This document shows positions 1 through 6,646 of a stretch of DNA of 16,811 nt, piece by piece. The notes beneath the pieces are model-generated. The model was given only the letters and a program-made list of their open reading frames with translations. It was not told the DNA's origin and searched no databases. The translations under genes were made by a program, and so were the position numbers. Source of the DNA: MED660 sp002691025 (lineage in GTDB: Bacteria > Myxococcota_A > UBA9160 > UBA4427); the NCBI GenBank assembly GCA_002170485.2, contig NHDZ02000005.1, forward strand, positions 1 through 16,811. Direction: 5' to 3'. Numbering within the stretch: the first letter of the stretch is position 1; each line of letters begins with the position of its first letter.

Positions 1-605
1 AAAAGCTCGCGACAGAGTTGGGCAATCGTATGCTCGGCTTCGCCCGAAACAACGCAGTCCACCCATGGAAATTCGAGAAGCGTGGTCATTCCCATCTCGG
101 CTTCGCAGTTGGCCCCACCCAGTACGGTGATGATGCTCGGGTCAAGCTCTTTGACTCGATGGGTCAAAGCCAGCACAGCGCAGTGTTGCTGGAAAGTCGT
201 TGTACAGCCGAGGATACGCGTCTTGCTCGCAACGATCTCCTGGGCGATCTCTTCGATGAATTCAGCGGCCATCTCGCGGGCTCGCCAGAGCCATCTGCGT
301 ACGTTTTTGATCTCTGCATCGCTCTGGGCGAAAAGCTGTGTGATGCGTTCAAGATACGGTTCGTGGTCGGGGTTGAACTCCGGGAAGGCGGCTCCAGAAA
401 ACGTCCATTCCCCGATGTTCTCCTCTCGGACCCAGGCCAGTTCGGCGTAGGGAATTAACCCGATCTTGTCCGCGAAGCGAAAGTTGGGATACAGAACCTC
501 GCAGGACATCCCGTCGTCTACGAGGGCCTGTTTGAGGAGGCTCAAGCCGAGTGAGGGTCTCTCTACGGGACCGTATGGCATGAAGACGAGAGATACATCG
601 TGCAT
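1..605 (-). CDS. B12-binding radical SAM RiPP C-methyltransferase, N-terminal part (cut by window edge)
   Basis: The reverse strand is open from ATG at 605 to the left edge, giving 201 residues. They align along their length with the N-terminal cobalamin-binding region of the three complete paralogs in this window. Shared landmarks are the start MHDVSLVFMPYGPVERPSLG, GEWTFSGAAFP (about residues 61-71), GCTTTFQQHC (about 130-139), the GGANCE turn (about 161-166) and a VSGEAEH segment near the cut. The radical SAM cysteine motif would lie beyond the edge and is not seen. The start is supported by GGAG at 612-615 with a 6-nt spacer. The family (RiPP maturation radical SAM protein 1; PoyB and PoyC are the best-known members) adds methyl groups to unactivated carbons of a core peptide. 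The gene is transcribed away from the precursor, so it heads a second transcription unit. Whether it is intact is unknown. Confidence 0.85.
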   Translation of the reverse strand, partial: MHDVSLVFMPYGPVERPSLGLSLLKQALVDDGMSCEVLYPNFRFADKIGLIPYAELAWVREENIGEWTFSGAAFPEFNPDHEPYLERITQLFAQSDAEIKNVRRWLWRAREMAAEFIEEIAQEIVASKTRILGCTTTFQQHCAVLALTHRVKELDPSIITVLGGANCEAEMGMTTLLEFPWVDCVVSGEAEHTIAQLCREL

Positions 606-986
606 AGGAAACTCCACTCGTGGATGGCTTAGGGATCGCCCCCCTTTTTGTAGACGATCCAAGGCCAGATGTCCTGTCAGGGGGCCTGGTGCTCACTTGG
701 GGAGAGATTCTTGGGCCAATTGACGCGCATGCTGAAACGCGCCGGTCCTCATCTCGGATGCGCCTCTTTTCGGATCAGCACGGAGAAAGCGCGAATTATT
801 ATTTGCAGATATGATATCCTAGATCCTGATTCAGAAATAAAGAAGATTTTCGTGCTCCATAGCCCAGTCGTACGAGCCTGCTTTGCTGCAGAGGCCGGGG
901 CGCGTAAAACGTGAGGGATGCCTCGCATCCCGTGAAGAGTAAAAGATAACGTAACACTATGGATGTCAGAGAAAGGGTGGGGTGTC
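606..986. promoter_or_regulatory. Divergent intergenic region between left radical SAM gene and precursor operon
   Basis: No convincing gene lies in these 381 bases. The short open frames across it have no recognisable protein character. Both flanking genes start here and run outward, so it should carry both promoters. The most AT-rich part is about 793-850. It contains TATGAT at 810-815, one mismatch from a sigma-70 -10 box, but I see no good -35 partner, so no promoter is called exactly. An imperfectly supported inverted repeat, GGATCG at 633-638 with CGATCC at 655-660, lies in the untranslated leader of the minus-strand gene. A stronger hairpin at 915-931 is listed separately. Confidence 0.45.
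915..931 (+). promoter_or_regulatory. Perfect 7-bp hairpin / dyad in the precursor 5' region
   Basis: GGGATGC (915-921), CTC loop (922-924) and GCATCCC (925-931) form a perfect inverted repeat that ends 55 bases before the precursor ATG at 987. It is bracketed by direct copies of CGTGA at 910-914 and 931-935. No T-run follows, so it is not a typical terminator. It could be an operator dyad or an mRNA structure in the untranslated leader. The repeat is seen directly; its role is inferred. Confidence 0.4.
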
Positions 987-1505
987 ATGACAGACGGAGA
1001 TAGGGATCGAGTCATTACGGCTGAGGTGATCGCCAAGGCTTGGAAGGACGACGCATACCGGGATCGATTGATTGCGGACCCGAATGCCGTTCTGACTGAG
1101 GCGGGAATCAATGTTCCGGCAGGAACCACCGTGACAGTTCTGGCAAACTCAGCGCATATCCACCATGTGGTGATCCCCGCAGCGGATCGCTGGGACGAGG
1201 TGGAGGAAGCTTTTTTCGCGGGCTTGCATCGGCTCCTTCCGCTGCCCGAGGGCGTGGAGTTGCGCATTGTGCAGAGCACGGAAAACCATCGACAGATGGT
1301 GCTTCCGGTTTCTCCGGATACGGGTGAAATGTCAGACGAGGATCTGATGTCGGTGGCTGGCGGCGGAGTCGGAGCGAACGTCAACAACGCGGTCAACGTC
1401 AACGAGGGAGCCAATGTCAATGTTGGCGGCAATATCAATGCGGGAGTGAATATGAACGCCGGGGTCGATGTTGCAGCCGCTGTGGTCGTCGTGGTGGCGA
1501 CCTAG
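987..1505 (+). CDS. Proteusin precursor peptide (NHLP-family leader, polytheonamide-like core)
   Basis: This 172-residue protein is the substrate of the cluster. Residues 1-126 form a nitrile-hydratase-alpha-like leader. It has an amphipathic stretch VIAKAWKDDAYRDRLIADP (14-32), a beta-type segment INVPAGTTVTVL (41-52) and the helper motif HHVVIPA (59-65). A second copy of the beta-type segment follows at about 85-110. The leader ends DLMSVAGG, a double-Gly export/processing site. The 46-residue core (127-172) consists of Val, Asn, Ala and Gly with single Glu, Asp, Ile, Met and Thr residues. Asn-x-Asn pairs occur every six residues and the C-terminus is a Val run ending Ala-Thr. Asn/Val composition and the NxN style match the polytheonamide precursor PoyA. 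The start at 987 is preferred over ATG 963 because a G-rich Shine-Dalgarno stretch (about 972-982) precedes it and the eight extra residues look unlike the family. It lies first in the operon, 81 nt before the maturases. Family and role are confident; cleavage exactly after Gly-Gly is inferred. Confidence 0.93.
   Translation: MTDGDRDRVITAEVIAKAWKDDAYRDRLIADPNAVLTEAGINVPAGTTVTVLANSAHIHHVVIPAADRWDEVEEAFFAGLHRLLPLPEGVELRIVQSTENHRQMVLPVSPDTGEMSDEDLMSVAGGGVGANVNNAVNVNEGANVNVGGNINAGVNMNAGVDVAAAVVVVVAT
1374..1481 (+). repeat. Six 18-nt (six-codon) repeat units in the precursor core
   Basis: Core residues 4-39 divide into six hexads at 1374, 1392, 1410, 1428, 1446 and 1464, of the form x-Asn-hydrophobic-Asn-x-Gly/Ala. 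Examples are VNVNEG, ANVNVG and VNMNAG. The sixth unit keeps the frame but has Asp in place of the first Asn and Ala in place of the second. A Val run (1482-1496) then replaces the pattern. Codons differ between units (AAC and AAT both occur, and GTC, GTT, GTG are mixed). The period is therefore kept at protein level and is not a fresh DNA duplication. Confidence 0.9.
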
Positions 1506-1522
1506 TTTTCCTTTTCAGGACG

Positions 1523-1552
1523 AAGGCCAGGTCCGCCTGCGCCTTTGGCCTT
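1523..1552 (+). promoter_or_regulatory. Stem-loop between precursor and first maturation gene
   Basis: AAGGCC (1523-1528) pairs with GGCCTT (1547-1552), and inside it AGG (1529-1531) pairs with CCT (1542-1544), leaving a 2-nt bulge and a 10-nt loop. It starts 17 bases after the precursor stop. No T-run follows, so full termination is unlikely. In RiPP operons such a structure often stabilises the upstream precursor mRNA or limits read-through into the enzyme genes. That role is an inference. Confidence 0.4.
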
Positions 1553-1586
1553 GAGGCCACGAACTGGTCGACGGTCCAATTTCATA

Positions 1587-2948
1587 GTGCCTACCGATCC
1601 CCCCCCGATATCTAGGCTTCAGGCCATCTTTTCCGATGAGGACCCGGGAATACTCGGAGAGGTCGCCTGGGTAAAGCGGTTTGTTGAGCGATGGTTGGCT
1701 GATGATCGGTTGCGGGCCGCCTATCTCGCCGAGCCTGACGGCATCGATGCAGGGCACCGAGTCCCCCGGGAGTTGGCCAGTTACCTGCATGAAAATTCCC
1801 CGCTTTCGTCGGCGGAAGATCCCGTTCTGCGTGCCTATGGCCGATACCTGGGAAAGCGCATCGAGCATCGCGCTGAGATGAGTCGAGAATGCGCTCCAGC
1901 CATGGCTCCCTTTCGGGCTTGGCGAGAGCGCCAGATGCATCGCTGCCAGGATCAGCTCCCCGATCAGTACAACGAAGCCATACTTCACCTACCCGTGGCG
2001 TTCGAACTGTCCGAGGGCTGCTCCGTGGGGTGTTGGTTTTGTGGCCTCTCTGCAACCCGTCTGGAGTCTGTCTTCAGTGCGAGTCCGAGCCACCGCACGT
2101 TATGGCGTGAAACGCTTGAGGTGGTCCGCGAGGTGGCGGGACCCGCTGCGGGCCAGGGAATTGCTTTCTGGGCCACCGACCCCCTGGATAATCCCGACTA
2201 TGAGATCTTTTGTCAGGATTTCCACCAGGTTCTTGGGCGTTTCCCAGCGACGACCACGGCCCTTGGACCGAAGGACCTGGATCGTGCGGAAAAGCTATTA
2301 CAGCTCTCTTGGTCAAAGGGATGTGATTTCAACCGGTTTTCCATTCTCAGCCTTTCGCAGATGGATGCTTTGACCGCGCGCTTTTCGCCGGAGTCGCTGC
2401 TTTATGTGGACTTGATCGCCCAGACTCGAGGGTCTCTTCGGGCCAAGGCGCAGGCCGGTAAGGCTCTGGAGAAAGGAGAGAAGGCGCCCGCTCTCGTCAG
2501 CTCGGAGCCATCGACCATCGCGTGCGTATCAGGCTTCCTCATCAATATGCCCACCCGGAGCGTTCGTCTGATCAGCCCCTGTCCGGCCGGACCCCGGTGG
2601 CCTATGGGATATCGTGTCCATGCCTCGTCGAGCTTTGTCGACGCGAATGAGCTTCGCAGTGAGATCGGTCGCATGATGGCCGATGTGATGCGAGTTTCCC
2701 CGCCGAAAGATCGTCCAGTTCGTTTGCGCGCGGATCTCAAGGATTCCGATCGACTCGCCGATTTCTCTTTGGGCGAATTGGCGTGGAGTCGACTGAATCA
2801 AGGGTGCGTAACCGGAGCTGAATTGGCTTTCGAGCTTGAATCAGACGGTGTGCCGATGGCGCAGACATTTCATGCCCTGAACCGTCTCTTCGATCAAGGG
2901 CTTCTTGACGACGAACCCGAGCCAGAAGGTCATGAAATCCATGCCTGA
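1587..2948 (+). CDS. PoyD-like radical SAM peptide epimerase 1
   Basis: A 453-residue radical SAM protein of the RiPP-maturation amino acid epimerase family (PoyD, AerD, OspD), which converts L- to D-residues in a core peptide. The cluster-binding motif CSVGCWFCG has Cys at 145, 149 and 152. Family landmarks follow: TDPLDNPDYE (about 197-206), the TTTA strand (about 222-225), NRFSILSL (about 249-256), IACVSGFLINM (Cys313) and LISPC (Cys332). One of the last two Cys is a candidate for the thiol that returns a hydrogen atom. The C-terminus looks like a small winged helix. GTG 1587 is chosen because it gives the same distance to the KRF motif as in the third epimerase. Upstream TTG 1545 and 1551 lie in a stem-loop and add a non-homologous basic stretch. 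No clear Shine-Dalgarno is seen. It is the most divergent of the three: the QNKEA motif of the others is replaced, but Gly after CxxxCxxC is kept. It overlaps the next gene by 8 nt (ATGCCTGA). Confidence 0.87.
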   Translation: MPTDPPPISRLQAIFSDEDPGILGEVAWVKRFVERWLADDRLRAAYLAEPDGIDAGHRVPRELASYLHENSPLSSAEDPVLRAYGRYLGKRIEHRAEMSRECAPAMAPFRAWRERQMHRCQDQLPDQYNEAILHLPVAFELSEGCSVGCWFCGLSATRLESVFSASPSHRTLWRETLEVVREVAGPAAGQGIAFWATDPLDNPDYEIFCQDFHQVLGRFPATTTALGPKDLDRAEKLLQLSWSKGCDFNRFSILSLSQMDALTARFSPESLLYVDLIAQTRGSLRAKAQAGKALEKGEKAPALVSSEPSTIACVSGFLINMPTRSVRLISPCPAGPRWPMGYRVHASSSFVDANELRSEIGRMMADVMRVSPPKDRPVRLRADLKDSDRLADFSLGELAWSRLNQGCVTGAELAFELESDGVPMAQTFHALNRLFDQGLLDDEPEPEGHEIHA

Positions 2949-4776
2949 TGTGAGTCTCGTCCTGATGCCCTTTGCTGCGGTGGAGCGCCCGTCGCTCGCG
3001 CTTGGTCTTTTGAAGTCGTGTCTGCGCGATGCGGGCATTGATGCGCAGGTCGAATATGCCAACCTTGATTTCGTCGAGTTCACTTCTCTTGAGCTTTCTG
3101 AATGGGTCACAAAGCGGGGGCCAGAGTTCCTGCTGGGCGAATGGGTGTTCGCTGGTGCGGCTTTTTCTGACGAGGATTTTGAAGTCGAAAAATTCTTTGG
3201 CACCCAGCCGAACGATGTGGGTATGGAGAAATTCTCGAAGCTCCGAGAGCGGGTTCCGGAGTTCATCGATGAAGTGGCCAAACGTGTATTGGCGTCGCGC
3301 CCCCGCATTGTGGGCTGCAGTTCGGTCTTTCAGCAGCATTGCGCCAGCCTGGCGCTACTGAGGCGCATCCGAGAATTGGCCCCTGAAGTGGTTACCGTGA
3401 TGGGGGGAGGAAACTGTGAAGGCAGCATGGGCCTTTCTACGCATCGTCACTTTGAATGGGTCGACTACGTCGTCTCGGGAGAAGCGGATCATGTTTTTCC
3501 CGAACTCTGTCGGCAAATTCTGGCGGGGGAGGGCAAGATCGGAGGTTCGGGGGTTCTGACTCCGGCTCACAGGATGCTGCCCGCTGAAGTGGGTCGTCCA
3601 CAGATTCAGGAACTCGACTCCACCCCCGTTCCGGACTTTGATGAATACTTCAACCGGTTGGCCAAGCTCTCATGCCGGGAGCGGGTGAGGCCGGGTCTAC
3701 CCATCGAGACATCACGGGGTTGTTGGTGGGGTGAGAAACATCATTGCACTTTTTGCGGTCTCAACGGCAGCGGTATGAATTTTCGAGCCAAGTCTCCTGA
3801 TCGGGTCATTTCGGAGTTCGCTGAACTTTCGGGCCGGTATCAACTCCAGAGTTTTGAGCCCGTCGATAACATTCTGGATCTCAGCTACTTCGAGTCGGTC
3901 TTGCCCCGCTTGGCAGCCGAGGGGAAGCCCTATCGCCTCTTCTACGAGACCAAGGCCAACCTGCGGTACAACCACCTGGAAAAGCTGGTCGCAGCCGGTG
4001 TTCGTTGGATCCAGCCGGGCATTGAGTCGTTGCATGATGATGTTCTCAAGCTGATCAACAAAGGGACCACCGGCATGGCCAACGTCCTGCTGTTGAAATG
4101 GTCTCGTGAGTTGGGGATTCGCTTGAGCTGGAACTTCATCTTCGGTTTTCCTGGAGAAGAAGAGGTCTGGTATGAGGAGATGATTTCCTGGCTTCCCTTG
4201 ATCACTCATCTACAGCCTCCTGCGGGTGCATACCCTGTGAGAATTGATCGGTTCAGTCCCTATCACATCGACCCCGAGAAATATTCACTCGAGTTGCGAC
4301 CGATGCCTTCGTACCAGGAGGTGTATCCTCTGCCCGAGAAGGATCTTGAAGAGCTGGCTTACTATTTTACCGACACCCGCAGAACTCAACGACCGGTTCA
4401 TGCCAAGTTGGTCGACCTCTGTCAGGAATGGTGGGACGCCCATTGGCGTGAGAAAGCGATCCTGTCCATCGATGATGATGGCACGACGCTGAAAATCCTG
4501 GATACGCGCCAATGCGCTCGTGACCGTCGGCAGCAGCTTCAAGGGGTCGATCGAGAAGTCTACCTGGCCTGTGATCGGGCCCGCAGTCTTGAAAGCTTGA
4601 CTGTCGAGTTTGGTCCCCAGGCCGAGTCGATTCTGGTTGATCAGGTGGAGAAGCGTCTGACGCTCCGGGTGGATGATCGCTATCTCGCTCTGGGAGTTCG
4701 TGGGTCGATCCCCTCTTTGTTCATGCCCAATCCTGGAGGAGAAATACTTGCCGACCGGAGGCGTTCGTATGCCTGA
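2941..4776 (+). CDS. B12-binding radical SAM RiPP C-methyltransferase 1
   Basis: A 611-residue enzyme of the RiPP maturation radical SAM protein 1 family (PoyB/PoyC type), expected to methylate unactivated sp3 carbons using cobalamin and SAM. The cobalamin-binding region covers about residues 1-200: LLGEWVFAGAAF at 64-75, GCSSVFQQHC at 125-134, a GGGNCE turn at 155-160, VSGEADH at 178-184. The radical SAM core starts with the unusual spaced motif GCWWGEKHHCTFCGLNG, Cys 261, 269 and 272 (CX7CX2C). ETKANL (336-341), WIQPGIES (356-363) and GFPGEEE (402-408) follow as core strands and SAM contacts. The last 130 residues end in a winged-helix-like region. ATG 2941 is preferred over ATG 2932 because the paralogs begin at the same MPDV/MHDV position. 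GAAGG lies at 2925-2929, a somewhat long distance. It is translationally coupled to both neighbours by 8-nt overlaps. Confidence 0.9.
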   Translation: MPDVSLVLMPFAAVERPSLALGLLKSCLRDAGIDAQVEYANLDFVEFTSLELSEWVTKRGPEFLLGEWVFAGAAFSDEDFEVEKFFGTQPNDVGMEKFSKLRERVPEFIDEVAKRVLASRPRIVGCSSVFQQHCASLALLRRIRELAPEVVTVMGGGNCEGSMGLSTHRHFEWVDYVVSGEADHVFPELCRQILAGEGKIGGSGVLTPAHRMLPAEVGRPQIQELDSTPVPDFDEYFNRLAKLSCRERVRPGLPIETSRGCWWGEKHHCTFCGLNGSGMNFRAKSPDRVISEFAELSGRYQLQSFEPVDNILDLSYFESVLPRLAAEGKPYRLFYETKANLRYNHLEKLVAAGVRWIQPGIESLHDDVLKLINKGTTGMANVLLLKWSRELGIRLSWNFIFGFPGEEEVWYEEMISWLPLITHLQPPAGAYPVRIDRFSPYHIDPEKYSLELRPMPSYQEVYPLPEKDLEELAYYFTDTRRTQRPVHAKLVDLCQEWWDAHWREKAILSIDDDGTTLKILDTRQCARDRRQQLQGVDREVYLACDRARSLESLTVEFGPQAESILVDQVEKRLTLRVDDRYLALGVRGSIPSLFMPNPGGEILADRRRSYA

Positions 4777-6646
4777 TGTTGCTCTTGTGCTGATGCCTTT
4801 TGCCGCGCCTCAACGGCCCTCCATTGCCCTGGGGTTGCTCAAGTCGGCATTGAATTCTGTGGAGATCGAAAGTCGGGTTTATCACGCCAACCTCTGGTAT
4901 GCCGAGGCCGTGTCCCTGAGGGCGCTGATGCGAACGGAGGGCTATCGAGTGGAGTGCCTGGTGGGGGAGTGGATTTTCTCATCGGCGGCCTTTCCTGACT
5001 TTCGTCCCGATGAAGACGCATACTACGATCTGCTCAAGGATATGCAGCCCGAAGCACGCTCGGCGGTGAGTCGGCTTCGTGAACTTTCGCCGGATTTTGT
5101 CGACGTGACCGCACGTCGCATCCTGCGCGATAAGCCCCGCATCGTCGGATGCTCTTCCATGTTCCAGCAGCATTGTGCGAGCCTGGCTTTACTCCGGCGA
5201 ATCAAGGAACTGGCTCCCGAGGTCATCACGGTTCTGGGTGGAGCCAACTGTGAGGCCTCCATGGGAGAGGTTACTCACAGCGCCTTTTCGTGGGTTGACT
5301 ACCTGGTGAACGGAGAGGCCGAAGTCGTTTTCCCCCTGCTTTGTGCGGATCTGCTCGAGGGGCGCCAAACTACGCTGGCGGGAGTGCTGACCCCCTGGAA
5401 TCGGGGTAAGAGCGTGAAGTCCGAGAGGCTGGCCATCGAAGATCTCGATCTCTCCCCCAGTCCCGACTATGACGATTACTTTGAGGCTCTGGAAGAGTCT
5501 TCAGTCGGTCATTGCCTTGCGCCAGGGCTGTTGGTGGAGACTTCGCGTGGCTGTTGGTGGGGTCAGAAACATCACTGCACGTTCTGTGGCCTGAATGGAA
5601 GCGGGATGGGGTATCGCTCCAAGTCAGGTCCTCGTGTTCTTGAGGAGTTTGAGGCCCTCGCGAATCGCTACAAGGTCAGGGACTTCGCTCTGGTCGACAA
5701 CATCATCAATATGGCTCACCTGAAAACAGTCTTGGCCGTTCTGGTGGATCGATCCGAGCACTACAATCTATTCTACGAAACCAAGGCCAATCTTCGGCGC
5801 GACCAGGTTCGTCTACTTTCCCAGGCGGGAGTCAAGTGGATTCAGCCCGGGATCGAATCGATGCACGACGAAGTCCTGAAGCTCATGGACAAAGGCACGA
5901 CCGCTCTTATCAACGTGCAGTTGCTGAAGTGGTGTCGTGAATTCGGAATCCAGGTGACCTGGAATCTGCTGATGGGATTTCCTGGTGAGAAACCCGAGTG
6001 GTACGAGGAGATGACAGTGTGGCTGCCGTTGATTTCACATCTGCAGCCTCCCACATCAATGGGGATGGTGCGTTACGACCGCTTCAGCCCCTATCATACC
6101 TACCCTGAGCGTTATGAGATCGAGCTTTCTCCTTGTCCGACCTATGCCTTCGTCTACCCCCTGGATTCCAATCAATTATCGGACATCGCCTATTTCTTCG
6201 AGGATCAACCCGGATCAATCCGGCGCATTGAGCGCGATCGGCATGAAAGTCCGTTGCAGGCCACACGAGGAGTGGTGCAAGACTGGAAGAAACGCTCGCG
6301 TCAGTCCCTGCCGCCGATCTTGAGTGTGGAGGATGACGGCTCGACTTTGAAATTTCTCGACACTCGACCGTGTGCGCCTTCATTTCGACAAACCTTGGAG
6401 GGCCCCCTGAGAGAGCTCTATTTGGCCTGTGACGAACCTCGCTCTGAGCGAAGCCTGGGAGAGCCTGCTCTCGTCGAGGAACTGGTTCGACGCAAGCTGG
6501 TCCTCGAACTCAATGGCCGCTACCTGGCGCTGGCTGTCAGGGGTGAGCTTCCCTCACTGGATCATCGCTATCCTGGCGGCGACTTGCTGGAGGTCCCCAT
6601 CGCCCCAGAGCCCTCTGTAGAGCGGATGCGCGCATGGCTGGATTGA
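4769..6646 (+). CDS. B12-binding radical SAM RiPP C-methyltransferase 2
   Basis: A 625-residue tandem paralog of the preceding gene with the same architecture. The cobalamin-binding region (about 1-200) includes LVGEWIFSSAAFPDF, GCSSMFQQHC (128-137) and GGANCE (157-162). The radical SAM motif GCWWGQKHHCTFCGLNGSG has Cys 262, 270 and 273. FYETKANL, WIQPGIES and LMGFPGEKPEW follow. The start at 4769 has a good Shine-Dalgarno (GGAGG at 4757-4761, 7-nt spacer) and overlaps the upstream stop by 8 nt through ATGCCTGA, identical to the junction before. The shared start sequence and adjacency suggest an old tandem duplication that has since diverged, perhaps for different methylation sites in the core. 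Substrate position cannot be told from sequence. Confidence 0.9.
   Translation: MPDVALVLMPFAAPQRPSIALGLLKSALNSVEIESRVYHANLWYAEAVSLRALMRTEGYRVECLVGEWIFSSAAFPDFRPDEDAYYDLLKDMQPEARSAVSRLRELSPDFVDVTARRILRDKPRIVGCSSMFQQHCASLALLRRIKELAPEVITVLGGANCEASMGEVTHSAFSWVDYLVNGEAEVVFPLLCADLLEGRQTTLAGVLTPWNRGKSVKSERLAIEDLDLSPSPDYDDYFEALEESSVGHCLAPGLLVETSRGCWWGQKHHCTFCGLNGSGMGYRSKSGPRVLEEFEALANRYKVRDFALVDNIINMAHLKTVLAVLVDRSEHYNLFYETKANLRRDQVRLLSQAGVKWIQPGIESMHDEVLKLMDKGTTALINVQLLKWCREFGIQVTWNLLMGFPGEKPEWYEEMTVWLPLISHLQPPTSMGMVRYDRFSPYHTYPERYEIELSPCPTYAFVYPLDSNQLSDIAYFFEDQPGSIRRIERDRHESPLQATRGVVQDWKKRSRQSLPPILSVEDDGSTLKFLDTRPCAPSFRQTLEGPLRELYLACDEPRSERSLGEPALVEELVRRKLVLELNGRYLALAVRGELPSLDHRYPGGDLLEVPIAPEPSVERMRAWLD

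Noticed and set aside
963..986. Upstream ATG at 963 as precursor start, adding eight residues
   Set aside because: No good ribosome-binding site precedes it, while a G-rich one sits before ATG 987; the extra residues do not fit NHLP leaders.
749..1438. Reverse-strand open frame of 229 codons across the precursor
   Set aside because: It is antisense to the clearly coding precursor, with low-complexity Thr/Pro/Leu composition caused by the repetitive core codons.
1374..1481. 18-nt periodic DNA as a CRISPR-like or non-coding tandem repeat
   Set aside because: The period is six codons in frame inside the precursor, with synonymous variation between units, so it is a protein-level repeat.
1365..1502. 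Lanthipeptide or thiazole/oxazole precursor
   Set aside because: The core has no Cys, no Ser and only one terminal Thr, and no cyclodehydratase or LanM/LanB gene is present.
1545..1586. TTG 1545 or 1551 as start of the first epimerase
   Set aside because: They lie in a stem-loop, add a basic non-homologous stretch, and GTG 1587 matches the paralog's N-terminal length exactly.
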